From contig JAYKKR010000017.1 of assembly GCA_036971615.1 (NCBI GenBank), forward strand, positions 1-64,000: a stretch of 64,000 nucleotides of DNA, given 5' to 3'. This document shows positions 21,490 through 32,855 of the stretch, in pieces. Made by a program: the position numbers and the translations under genes. Each line of letters opens with the position of its first letter. Position 1 is the first letter of the stretch. Source of the stretch: Amyloporia xantha. Taxonomy: Eukaryota; Basidiomycota; Agaricomycetes; Polyporales; Adustoporiaceae. The notes below the pieces were generated by a model, which ran no database searches, was not told the DNA's origin, and was given only the letters and a program-made list of their open reading frames with translations.

Positions 21490-22950
21490 GAATGGTGGGA
21501 ACCTTGCCATGCTGGCACCGTGTGTGCGTCTGTGGGTCCGTGAGGGCGTGAATTTGGAGACATTTTGCTCAATTTTTCCCTGTCGACAGATTCTCGATGA
21601 TTGCAATCCAGTTGCGACCGCCGACTTCTCTGTAGGTCCATACGCCTTGATTGCACCCTCTTCTCAGAGTTATATAGCTTGCCATGACCGCCATCATGTC
21701 CTCAGCAATTCCCGACGTCCCAGTCAAGCCAATTCACCCACATCCTCCTCGACACGTCCAATTCACCAACAATGTCTGCATCATTCTCTACTTTTGTGAT
21801 CCCGTCCATCTTCACCTGGAGCGAAGCCCGCCCTGAGCACGATATTGAAGCCCAGGTCATCGTCGGAACGCACGAGGAATATATCAACATCACACTGCCC
21901 GCTCCTCCGAGCGCTGTCACCTACATTACCCGCACCCCGCTCTCCCCTGAGGAAGAGGGCACGGACCCCATCGACGACTTCTTCGGCGTTGTACGCCCTT
22001 CACGGACATCGCGCTCTGCACACGGCACGCAGGATAGCCGCCACGATGCAGCGACGCTCCCCGTACACCACGATGATATCCCCCCGCCGTACTCGTACGT
22101 GGCAGACCCGCCTGCCTACTCTCGGTTCGAAGAGCAGCCCACGCTTGCCATGTACCTGTTCTACTTTGGCCTTGGTGAGCATATTTCTGTGCATTGCTGT
22201 GTATTAGAACCGGGGGCTGATTTTCTCGCTCTTCTTCAGTGTTCCCATTATTCTGGATCGCAGGCGCCTTCATTCTCATCTCACCTCTCCGCGCACCAGA
22301 GGATTGGGAGACGTCCAAGACCGAGACGGAGCGTGAGGAGTTGATCGGGAGCATGAGGCGCACCGAGGTCAAATGGGCGAAGCGCTGTCTCCTTGCCCTC
22401 ACGGTGTGGGCGGTTGTACTCGTGGTGGTCACACTGGCAGTCGTGTTCGCAGACAGACGGTGAACGCCTGCTGCTCAGTTCCCCCTTCTCTTGGCATTGC
22501 CTGCCGCTCGACCTACGTCGCTCATCGCATTCCTTGATGTCCTCGCCGACCGCTATTGCGCCTTGTCAGCGATCACACGCTCTTTCGCATTCCCGTAGAC
22601 CCGGGTGGAACTTCCGAGCACGCCTCTGCCACTCCCTGCAAGACAAACCAATCGTCTGCTTCCTGCTTTCACGGCAGCCACTACCGCCCACAACACTGTG
22701 GACTTCACCCCGTTCATTAGAAATAACCGCGACCACCGACGCGCTCTCACACTAATTTCAACTCGCACACACCACATCACGATATTTTATGTGTTTTTAT
22801 GATTTCGTTCTATTTTTTTTCCTTCTTTCATGGACGCGGTACCGGATACCGCATTGTACACAAGTGTAGCGCTAGCACCCAAAAATGTATAAATAAATGG
22901 AATGACCTCTCGTACATCGTATCGCAATGAAAGAGCCACTAGAGAGATAT
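21490..22950. repeat. Copy 1 of a recent inverted segmental duplication
   Basis: This segment matches the reverse complement of about 47535-48985 nearly base for base, including the promoter, both exons, the intron and the 3' flank. Similarity begins at GGTGGGAACCTTGCCATGC (about 21492) and ends near TGCGATACGATGTACGAGA (about 22920). Confidence 0.9.
21772..22463 (+). CDS. Two-helix membrane protein with PPPPY/PPAY motifs (copy 1)
   Basis: Two exons, 21772-22174 and 22240-22463, encode 208 residues with a phase-1 GTGAGC...CAG intron. The N-terminal 130 residues are soluble and acidic/Pro-rich, ending DIPPPYSYVADPPAYSRF. These PY-type sequences are typical of docking sites for WW domains of NEDD4/Rsp5 ligases; that role is inferred. 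Two hydrophobic helices follow: one across the splice junction (AMYLFYFGLVFPLFWIAG) and one near the C-terminus (LLALTVWAVVLVVVTLAVVF), separated by a charged loop (PEDWETSKTETEREE). No enzymatic motif is seen and I do not know a named family. A near-identical inverted copy lies at 48017-48708. Confidence 0.8.
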
Positions 22951-23462
22951 AATTGCGAACGTATGAAGAGGACAACACACTGAATAGACTGTTCGAAGCT
23001 CAAAGCCATGGAGCGCACTTCGAGAGCGCACTCCGGTAGATAGCCTCTGCTTGCTCTAGCAACGATCGCTTGACAATCACGACCACGGTGACCTGGGTCA
23101 GGTCGCGTTGCTCAAAGTGATGCGGACATGTCGATTTGAGTCGCGAGGAGCTGGCGTTGTCGAGTCTCGACAGTGGACAGGCTGAGATTCTCAGTATATG
23201 CAGAGCACCACTCAGACTGTAAGGAGAGAGCATCTCAGTTGTCAAGGTCCTTCATGAGTCTGGACAGCATCTACTATGCAAATCTCATAGGTAGCAGCTA
23301 TACTAAACATGGTGGCGGCCAGAGCCAAGGTGGTCCAAGCCACAAGCGCCCTTACTCGACCTGAGTAGATACTTTCTTCTTGCCTAGTCTAGTCCTCAAA
23401 CACTACTTGGGCGACGACCTGAGCTCTCTTTTCGAGACACGCTTAGCAAAAACATTACGAAC
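22951..23462. other. Intergenic spacer before SEH1
   Basis: A minus-strand frame (23245-23000) is open but has no start context, splice support or recognised motif. No gene is called. Confidence 0.4.
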
Positions 23463-25257
23463 ATGTTACAGACAGGGCTGATTCCCAACGCCCACAGCGA
23501 TCTGGTGACGGACGCGTCCTACGACTTCTACGGCCTCCGTCTCGCGACGTGCAGCCTGGACCAGAGGTGCGCTTCTTGCACATTACAGTGTATTTTACCC
23601 TGGCTGAGAGGAGAAACGATCTCTGCCCAATGAAATCGGCGGGAATAGGATCAAAGTATGGCGGCTGGACGAAAACAACGGTACCTGGAGCGTCGAGGAC
23701 GACTGGAAGGTGCGTGCCTCTTTCGATGTTCGAAGGTGCAGCAGTCACGAAGCAGCGTGTGTGCTACACTCAGGCGCATGACGCCGCGATATCAAAAGTC
23801 AGCTGGGCGCATCCCGAGTTCGGGACCGTGCTCGCGTCCGGGTCGTTCGATCGCACGGTGAAGGTGTGGGAGCAGGCGTTTGCGGGAGAAGCGGACGGCG
23901 CGCAGCTCAACGGCGGCGCGGGGCCGTCGACTTCCTCGAGGTGGGTGGAACGCGCCATGTTGGTCGACGCGAAGGGCACGGTGCGCGCGGTCGAGTTCGC
24001 GCCACATCACTTCGGGTTGAAGCTGGTATATGCGTCATATATATCTTCCCGCTCCTATATAGTGCTGAACAAGTGTATTCGACGATGTCACGCAGGCCAC
24101 GGTCTCGTCTGACAACCATCTCCGGGTATACGAGTGCCTCGAACAGCCATCGCTTACGACCTGGCAGCTATCTGAAGAAGTCGAAATCCTCTCCTTGCCG
24201 TCCTCGTCTGCGCCACGCTCGATAGCGGCCACCCTCACGCAAGCCACACCGACCCAGCCGTCTGCAACGCTTGATGGTGCCTCCGTTTCTCTGGCGGCCC
24301 ATGCAGCGCAACAGCAACAGCAGCAGAGTCAGATGCCCAGTAGACCAGGGCTAGGATACAGGGAGGCAAGCAATAGCACGTCAATAGCAGATTTACCTGA
24401 AATACTTACAATATGCTGCAGGCGGATGGAGGATGGTGTATATCCTGGTGCAAAGAACGATATTGGGGCGAGGTTATTGCCACAGGTTGTGGGATTAACG
24501 GCGTCGTCAAAGTATGCTCGATCTCCTCCACACCCTTTACTCCCAACAGCATAAAGCTGATCACCGTGTTATCACAGATTATCCAGCTATCGCCCTCCCG
24601 CCGCCCCTTGACGCTTCTCACACTAGACCCGTCTCCCACACCCAATACATCTTCCGGAGAGGGGACAGCAAGAGGTCCGGCCACACCCACGGATAGTGAT
24701 GCCCCCGCGCCGTTTGCGATTACATCCGTCGCGTGGGCACCATCATGTGGGCGCTCGTATCACCTCGTCGCTACAGGCGGACGCGACGGGCACGTGCGAA
24801 TCTGGCGAGTGAGACCGCCAGCGGCGGGCGACGAACGGGAGGAGGAAGGCGAGGGGGATGCCGCGTCGGACGGCAGTTGGTCAGCAAGCGTCGTGGGTGA
24901 CTTCGACGATCACAAGTCAGTAGCGGTCGTTCTCTGCATCCCCTCATCGGTGCATGTTGCGGCAATCTGCTGATCTTTTCCTTCGTTCAGAGCGGCGGTA
25001 GGGAGGGTCGAATGGAATATCACGGGGTGCGTCCTCATCTGATACATGCGGCTTGCTCTGGGTCGCACACACACATGGTGCTGATGCAGTTGCTCGTGTG
25101 CTGCAGGACGATTCTTTCATCTGCTGGAAATGACGGGCGCATACGACTCTGGAAAATGACGGCAGGGAACGTGTGGAGACCAGCGGGACATATAAGTGTC
25201 GAGCAGGCGGAAGAGCACCAGGCAGATGTCGATATGGATAATCCTGGTGATGATTAG
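23463..25257 (+). CDS. SEH1: Nucleoporin SEH1 (WD40)
   Basis: SEH1 is a beta-propeller shared by the nuclear-pore Y complex and the SEA/GATOR2 complex. I predict eight exons: 23463-23566, 23649-23709, 23774-24025, 24096-24365, 24422-24511, 24578-24915, 24991-25026 and 25107-25257, encoding 433 residues. Diagnostic segments are VTDASYDFYGLRLATCSLDQ, RIKVWRLDENNGTW, ISKVSWAHPEFGTVLASGSF, FAPHHFGLKLATVSSDNHLR, TSVAWAPSCGRSYHLVATGG and ILSSAGNDGRIRLWK. The protein is longer than typical SEH1 (about 350-360 aa) because of a Gln-rich insert (residues about 190-220) and an acidic insert (REEEGEGD) in the propeller. The fourth intron (24366-24421) has a GC donor (GAG|GCAAGC), and only this choice keeps YRE-ADGGWCISWCK in frame. 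Confidence 0.93.
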
Positions 25258-26165
25258 ACAAGGTAGGCATGCACCTCGAGGATGTTTGTAGGGCATCGCC
25301 GAAAGTAAAGCTGATCTAGCATGCTGTGTAGTTTGTAGACTTCTTGATCGTGTGCTGCCCTGATGTCATCGATGTCGGTCGTGCTCAGAATCGTATGTGC
25401 TCTGGGCGAACCCGGCGAGGGTCTATCTTTACGTCTGCAGTTGCCACTTGGTATCATCAAGGAACCAGCTACGGAGTATCCAGGCAATGATGCAAAGATC
25501 CCGTGCTCAGGCTATTCACGGCACTCCGTCATTCCTCTTTGATGTGCTAGTGACGCGCTCCAATCACTGGCAATACACTTTGAAATGCCCGATTCCTTGA
25601 GGACGAGGTCTCGACCGCTGCTGTTCTGCGGTACCTCATTTTGGCTCATTCGACCCCGGGGGGGGGAGCTTTCGCATCACGCACCTTACGGAGCAACAGA
25701 CTAAGTTGTGCCCCCATCAGAATATGCATATGACGAGCCACTCAGCACCACGCTCTCAGCTATTTCCTACGCTGTCCAGCAGCCGTTTAATGCCTTGCAA
25801 TACGACAGACGAATTGGACGCTGCCAAGCCAGCGCAGACGAGGACAGGGTAAGAATTGATTAATTTCGCAGAGATAGTTAACCGGTTCAAGTTTAGTGAG
25901 GCACTGATATCATGACAGTGATCGCGCCCATACGGCAGGGCGCCTATCGCAGATCGCCCGACGGCAATACCCCTTCAGGAAATTGTCATAAATTCATGGC
26001 CGTTACCTGTTTCAGCCATCCGCACCCTCCTTATTATGCAACCCCTCTCACCTCTCACCCTGCCATCCCGTTCCGAAGGTTTCCAGCCAGCAGTGAGCAC
26101 CCGTGCAGGCGTGTCCTCCGCGCGAGGGACGCAGTCCTTTTAATCCCACAGCTTGTCTGTCGGCC
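25258..26165. other. Intergenic spacer, no supported gene
   Basis: A G-run (G10) occurs near 25660. A 77-codon minus-strand frame (25487-25254) abuts the SEH1 stop, but no splice-supported gene was found. Confidence 0.4.
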
Positions 26166-27453
26166 ATGACGACATTCGCCGTGACCATTCGAGGCGAGCT
26201 CCTTTCTTAGAATTTCATCAGAGGCGAGGAGATTGACCGTGAACTTCTTGCTGAAGTTGTCGCCACCCTCTGCGGCACGGTCGCAATTTTAACCACCGCA
26301 CTGCGCTTGTACTATCGCTGGAAGAGGAGACATCTCGGTTACGATGATGCATGGGCAGCCTTCGCCCTCTTCTCAGTCTTCTTCCTCATAGCAGGAGCCT
26401 GGCTGCGAGCGGATGCTAGCGCGACAGACCAGCAAAGGATTACAGGGTACTTTATGCTCGACGCATCTTTTACATGTGTTTTATGGTGCGAGTCCTTTTA
26501 ATTCCGGGTGAATTGACCTAACAGCTCTTATGTGTCCCATAGGGCAGCTCGCATGAGCATCCTTGCCTCCATTATGCGGATTATTCCCTCCCTGATGACA
26601 CTGCGACGCTACTCATATGTCTGCGCATTCCTTCTGTTGGCGATGTGGATCGTCATGCTCGTTCAAAAGGTGTATATCTGCGAACACCATTCGGCCTGGA
26701 AGTCCAATCCCAAAGCACAGTGTGTCCTCGGGAAATCAGTAGGAGCCGTCGAGTTGAGCAGTAAGCCTCCTCTGTTCTCCGCCATTGCCCAGCTTAAAGT
26801 CTCTAATATTCCTTCCGTAGCGGATATCACGTCCGATCTCATACTGATCGCGCTTCCGGTCCGACTACTCTGGGATATCAGCCTTTCCCCCTCACGACGC
26901 AAATTGCTCCTTACGATTTTCTCCGCGAGCATCATCACCACCATCGTCAGCATCGTGCACGCTTCGTTCGAGCTCGGTCCCAACCGCGATGCCGAAGGAA
27001 TTGCTGCCCACGTCGAGGCAAGTATATTCCGTAGCTTTTTGTCCCTTCATACTGAGGTAGTCCGGCTCCCAGGCCAACACCTCTCTGGTCATATGCAATC
27101 TATCCGTCCTCGTTACCTGGCTCTTCCGCGCGCTGCGGTGCGGTGAAGACCTCGAGTCCGGCCACGGCGGCTTCTCGACCGGCTCAAGCAGGCGCCGCGG
27201 CACTCCTCGCCAGACGCAGCTGACGACACTGCGCTTCGGACAGGAGCCCCCGATCGTGCTCACTGCGTCTGCGATGGACGAACCGGACTCGGACGAGAGC
27301 AAGGCGCACGAGCTGTCTGTGGTGAAGCACGATCACCAGCGGTCGGACAAGGCGCCGCCGGGGGTGTCGGCCGTGTCGTTCGCGGCGGACGATCTGGGAT
27401 CGGACGCTAAGACTAAAATGCGGGAAGACGCACGGGACAGTTACGGCGAGTAG
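26166..27453 (+). CDS. Rhodopsin-domain (PTH11-like) integral membrane protein
   Basis: I predict five exons: 26166-26180, 26229-26485, 26543-26760, 26821-27017 and 27073-27453, encoding 355 residues. The layout is that of the fungal rhodopsin-domain membrane family. It has multiple helices (VVATLCGTVAILTTALRL, AFALFSVFFLIAGAWL, YVCAFLLLAMWIVMLVQKVY, LILIALPVRLLWD, TIFSASIITTIVSIVHA) and the family's conserved AARMSILASIMRI and ANTSLVICNLSVLVTWLFR segments. The cytosolic C-terminal tail (about 110 residues) is hydrophilic and Ser/Asp-rich. Helix count suggests seven segments. The intron at 27018-27072 uses a GC donor (GAG|GCAAGT). The tiny first exon (MTTFA) is the least certain. The ligand is unknown. 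Confidence 0.75.
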
Positions 27454-28039
27454 GCGGCGCTTGGGGTTTTCCTGGCTCTGCGCTCCTGTCTTGCGGCGTC
27501 GACAGATGTCACTTTTAGACTGGACGCTATCGCATTGGCGAGCAGGGTCGCCGCCGTCATTGGCGCCGTTGCTTTACGCCCTCTGGTACTGTACATAATG
27601 TAATGTAACTATGGCTACTGTCACGGTCTGCCTAGTTGGCGCTTCACAAAGCCTTCGGTTCGAGACCATGACGGAGGCGGGGACTATGTTAGAGCATCAG
27701 TACTGTCACGGTTATGTTGTTGTCGCCATGTCGTACAGACTACTGTAGACTTAAAGTTTCCTCGCCTGTCGTATTTGACAGTGCGGCAAGGAAGCGGAAT
27801 GTAGCCTTCGCACTCATTTGGGAATAGTTTTGTGACCCTGAGCGGAGCGAACTGCTATGGGCACCAACGAGCATGTCAAATTTCGATATCTGAGAAGCAA
27901 ATTCTCAACCATCGCCGCCTGTGATGAGGATACATCTCCAATTTATTAGAACATTCATACAAATACATTCCGCAGGCTAGCACATATATTGCGTTATACA
28001 GATCAGTGAAACTGCTGAAACTTATCTCATCGGTCTGCT
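27454..28039. other. Convergent intergenic region
   Basis: This is the 3'-to-3' spacer between the rhodopsin-domain gene and the dehydrogenase. The phrase CTACTGTCACGGT and relatives recur (about 27615 and 27700), a minor local repeat. Confidence 0.4.
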
Positions 28040-29575
28040 TCATTGGGGCTTCACCGCTATCTTCAGCGCTCCGCGGCTGTTCATCTTGTCCAACGCCTTC
28101 TGGTAATCCGCAATAGCGAACGTGTCCGTCACCTTCACGCCCGACGCCATGACAAACAAACGTCAGAGAAGCTCGAAGAAGGGCACGTCGCCCCGGTGAC
28201 CAAGAACGCAGACGCACCATCCCTTTCACCCGAATTTTACCGCTGTCAAGATACGCCACCGCACGGGGGAAGCAGTGCGTTTGCGCGAACGAGCCGATGA
28301 TCTGGCACGGAAGGGTTGTTTTTTAGTGCGCTGGACTCTGGAGGGCTGGCGGCCGAGGCTCGGCGTACCTGGATCTCATCCCCGAAGATCTTGGACGGCG
28401 GGTAGTGGACAAGCGCAGCGTTGTCGTAGACACCGTAGATCATGAGCGTTCCTCCTCGTCGGACGTAGTTGATCGCGTCATTGGCGACTTTCTCGGAGCC
28501 CGTCGCCTCGACCTATGTAGCAGTGCACTCCTTGTCAGTTGCGCGAATCCCTGTCTATTATTGAGCCCCCTCGAAGGTGCTCACCACGACGTCGAACCCA
28601 TACGGGTTGTCCTGCTTGAGCTTTTGCCACTGCGACTCGGGGTTCGTGCGGTCGAGCTCGACGTATTCGTCGCCTGCTTCAAGTTGCTTCGCAATCTCAG
28701 TCTTGATCCCCTTGTTGGCAGCAATGACGACTTTGTGCGCGCCGTTAAGCTTGAGTAATTGGGCGAGGATAAGACCAGTAGGACCCGCCCCGATGACCAG
28801 AGCATCAATGCCCACCGCTGCGCCAAGCTTGTCCATCCCGTGGATGGCGCACGCAGCGGGCTCAATGAGGGTGGCTTCCTCGTCGCTGAGGTTGTGGATC
28901 TTGTATACCTTCTTGGCGGCGCTGACAAGAGGCGTTAACATCCTGAGAAGATGGATAGTTCATGTAGGGTCACTGACAATTTGATGTATTCGCTGAACCC
29001 GCCGGGCTCGCTGGAGCTAACGCCCTTCCCTTGGAAGTTCTCACAGAGCAGCGGCTGGCCGCGACGACAGTAGAAACACGCCTCGCACTGGCGAAGATCG
29101 AAGTGAGTTCAGCGATCCTGATTCTGCGAGTTTGTTCACTTGCCGTAACGCCAGGGTCAGCAACGACACGATCGCCCTTGGCGAAGCCTGTGACGTTCTT
29201 CCCCCAGTCAGCTATCACACCCACGACTTCATGCCCTGGGATCAACTGGTAAAATGCGGTAAGCTATTGGAATCGGCGAACAGGGTAGGGTGCTGATTAC
29301 CGGAAAAGAAGCAATGAATTCTCCCTCGTGCACATGTCCATCTGTACCACAGATCCCGCAGCATGCGACTGTTCAGGGGTTGCTGCTCAAATAACTTCTC
29401 AAGTGGATTCGCTGCTCTGTATGTACCTTTGAACAGCACCTCATCGTCTCCGACTTGGGGGATGGGCACCTCGCGTATATCGAAGTTGCGTGGCTGGTGA
29501 TGGCTATCTGAACATTTCAAATTGCTAGGTTTTGCTCGATCAGTTCCGTACCGAATGATAGTATACAGCTTTCAT
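28040..29575 (-). CDS. Zinc-containing MDR dehydrogenase (polyol/alcohol type), paralogue 1
   Basis: I predict nine exons: 29575-29552, 29493-29427, 29368-29301, 29245-29144, 29087-28978, 28921-28585, 28512-28369, 28301-28218 and 28132-28040, encoding 342 residues. Motifs are the catalytic-zinc Cys and His ([23 protein letters not shown]), a structural-zinc Cys cluster ([15 protein letters not shown]), and the Rossmann motif ([20 protein letters not shown]). The enzyme should oxidise a secondary alcohol or polyol with NAD(P)+. D-arabinitol or sorbitol-type dehydrogenases are the closest I can recall, so substrate is inferred. The fourth intron (29143-29088) has a GC donor (ACG|GCAAGT), supported by alignment with paralogue 2. 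It is divergent from CTP synthase, with about 490 bp between the starts. Confidence 0.85.
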
Positions 29576-30068
29576 GGTAGTGGCCATCTCTTGTCGGCTT
29601 AAGCGGAGTCTGGAGGAGCTTCCGAGGTACAAACAGTCCAAGTTGGCGCAGCAGATGATGGTATAGAACAGACGCCAATAGCAAGGAACTCGAATATAAA
29701 GGCCCCCTGCTCGAAGAATCGATGCAATTGGTGTGATGAATCAGTTCGGTCGCCCGCCCGGACCGAGGACGGCGTCGACGCGGGAGCCGTTGCGGACGCT
29801 GAAGGACATGCCATGAGTAAAAGCACGATGACCACCAACACGATAGCCTATGCAGCTTGCCTCGTACAGTACACGTACAGACGAGAGTCCGCTCTGGCGA
29901 CATCATGCACCGTCACGGTGCTGCGTGCAGCCACTGGCCCACTGTGCAGCCCGAACAGAACGGAGAACGGGTGCGTGACAGCTGTGACAACCGCGTCAAG
30001 TCACGGTCGCGTTGGGCGCTTCAGCGTGCTCAAATTGCAGGCTCGCCTCTGCACCACCACCATCCGCA
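29576..30068. promoter_or_regulatory. Shared upstream region of the dehydrogenase and CTP synthase genes
   Basis: The two genes are transcribed away from each other from this 493-bp spacer. Frames on the minus strand here are shadows with no coding support. No specific operator was recognised. Confidence 0.35.
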
Positions 30069-32569
30069 ATGACCAAGTACATTATCGTCTCCGGAGGTGT
30101 CGTGAGTGGGATCGGGAAGGGGGTGATTGGTACGCCTCAGCGTGTCCCACTTTTCTGTCGACAAGTCATGTTCAAGCACTGCATATAGCCTCTTCGACAG
30201 GCTTGCTCCTGAAAACGACCGGTCTGAAGGTGACCGCCATCAAGATTGATCCATACATGAACATAGATGCAGGAACTATGCGACCGCAAGAGCATGGTGA
30301 GAGGTTGAACGTTTTAACGCCGATCAAACCATTTCTGAGAGCGGGATAGGTGAGGTTTATGTGCTAAACGATGGTGGCGAGGTCGACCTCGATTTGGGCA
30401 ACTACGAACGATATCTGAATGTTACATTGTCTCGGGATAATAACATTACGACTGGGAAGATCTACCGGGAGGTCATCGAAAAGGAGGTCTGTTAAACTTA
30501 TGTGTTCTGTCAGACCAACACCGCTAAGACGGCAAATTTTTCTTGTCAATAGCGTAGAGGAGATTATCTCGGCAAGACCGTTCAGGTCAGCATTTTTAGA
30601 CATGTCACAGAGCGTTGTTTTGAGGAGGGCCGTGCTATGTACCTGACCAAACTGAAGTTCGCTTGACTAGATTGTCCCGCACGTCACAAATGCTATACAA
30701 GATTGGATAGAACGAGTGTCAAAAATCCCAGTAGATGATACAGGCGAAGAGCCGGATGTTTGCATCGTCGAGGCAAGTAGAACAGAGTGCATCTCAGAAG
30801 CAGTCTAATAAATTGTGTTGCATTAATTCAGCTTGGTGGTACGGTGGGCGACATTGAGTCAGCGCCGTTCGTAGAAGCGATGCGGCAGTTCCAATTCCGC
30901 GTTGGCTACGAAAATTTTGCGCTCATCCACGTTTCTTTGGTGCCGGACATGCATGGAGAACAGAAAACAAAACCAACACAGACCACTGTCCACGCCTTGC
31001 GTGGTCTGGGTCTCCTCCCCGATCTGGTATATCCTCCACTTCTACATCCCGGAGATTTTACGCTCAACTGGGTATCTGCAGATCGCATGTCGTCTGATCG
31101 TTCAAAAGCCGCTAGAACCTGCCACAAAATCAAAAATATCCATGTTCTGTCATGTCGCACCAGAGCAGGTCATCGGCGTGCACGATGTTTCATCCGTCTA
31201 CCATGTCCCACTACTTCTGCAGTCACAGGGAATCGTGGAGTATCTTAAGAAGCGACTCAACCTAGCGAGCATTAAACTTACACCTGAAATGAAAGAGCGC
31301 GGGGAATGTCTCGAGATCCGGTGGAGGGAGCTCACAAAACGGTACGTGCTAGTCACCAGAATACCGAGCGTTTTGTCAGCGTCCGCTTTTTGTCCTGAAT
31401 TCTAATCGTTCTCTAGACAAGAGCGGGTGTTCGATGATGTATCGATAGTGCTCGTGGGCAAATACACTGATTTGCAGGACTCATACATGTCGGTCACAAA
31501 ATCTCTGGAGCATTCGGCCTTCCGCTGCAATAGAAGACTTATTCTGAAGGTATGTAGACCTGACGATCTGTGGGACACCTGTGTCTGATAGTTGGCTATT
31601 ATCAGTGGGTAGACTCATCAGATTTGGAGCCTGAAACGCAAGTGACGAATCCAGCTAAATACCACGATGCATGGAGATATGTCGTATCTGCAGGGTGCGC
31701 TATTCTCTAGTTTCTACCTAGGACCGTCCCTGACGTATCACGGCTTTAGGGGCATCTTGGTGCCGGGCGGGTTCGGCATGCGGGGTACGGAAGGAATGAT
31801 GCTGGCCATCAAGTGGGCTCGAGAACAAAAAATACCTTTCCTGGGTATCTGTCTGGGCTTCCAGTTAGCCGTCGTCGAGTGGGCGCGGAATGTGTGCGGG
31901 CTGACAGGTAAATACTAGTTTTTTCCCGAGATCAATCATCGCAATTGACCTCCTGAAAGGGGCTATTTCGGGCGAATTCGAACCTGAGGCCGAGCATCCT
32001 GTCATCATCTTCATGCCGGAGATATCCAAAACTCACATGGGCGGCACCATGCGCCTTGGTCTGCGGCCTACCGTTTTCGAGCCCCAGACAGAGACGACGT
32101 CGAAGGTTCGGAAGTTGTATGGAGGGGCTGGGAAGATCTGGGAAAGGCATCGTCACCGCTACGAGGTCAACCCCGCGTACATTGACAAACTTTCCGCAAG
32201 CGGGCTGTCGTTTATGGGCAAGGACGAGAAGGGAGAGAGGATGCAGGTCCTCGAATTGCTGGGTATGTTATCGCTCGATCTACCTAGTACTCCATTGGCT
32301 CTGGCTCATTGAGTTTTTTTGCAGATCACCCGTACTTTGTCGGATTTCAAGCACACCCTGAGTTCTGCACAAGACCGCTCAATCCTTCACCACCATTCCT
32401 GGGCTTCGTCGCTGCAGCCTCTGGACAGTCGGTCCTAAATGAACAGCTGGAGTACCAGTTGAAGCATTTCCATCCTCCACATCCTGAGGGCTCCATGGTG
32501 AGTGAGGCAGAGTTGAGACGGACGGACACACCACCTCCAGGTGCAGAGGTAGCCCTTCGTATCGAGTAG
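30069..32569 (+). CDS. URA7: CTP synthase
   Basis: This enzyme aminates UTP to CTP using glutamine, the last step of pyrimidine nucleotide synthesis. I predict twelve exons: 30069-30129, 30189-30296, 30350-30486, 30553-30585, 30671-30772, 30832-31026, 31082-31341, 31417-31549, 31606-31694, 31750-31907, 31960-32262 and 32325-32569, encoding 607 residues. The synthetase half shows [48 protein letters not shown] and [17 protein letters not shown]. The glutamine amidotransferase half shows [15 protein letters not shown], the nucleophile Cys in [30 protein letters not shown] and the catalytic His/Glu in FQAHPEF. The intron at 30773-30831 begins GCAAGT, a GC donor needed to keep IVE-LGGTVGD. Phase is consistent throughout. 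Confidence 0.96.
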
Positions 32570-32855
32570 AGGCGAGGTACATCTGAAATGGACTGAGGGT
32601 TTGGCTGCATTTTGGTTTGACTTGGCGATTACGGTGATGCTATCTTTGCTTTTACAAGCTTTGCATAACAATAGAGCGTTAACCCAGGGCTGCTGATACA
32701 TTATGAACGTCTCGGCTGTAATGCTTCCTGACGAAAGTAAGCACAAGACAAACACATGTATACCATCCAGGCGCTCGAGACCGAGTTAGAAGAGGTATCA
32801 TACTGTATAGCGATACACCCTAAGAATCCCAAAGAGACAAGAATAAAATACATGT

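Noticed and set aside
29517..29906. 129-codon minus-strand frame between the dehydrogenase and CTP synthase
   Set aside because: Overlaps the true first dehydrogenase exon in another frame, is Cys/Ser/Arg-rich without motifs, and lies in a divergent promoter.
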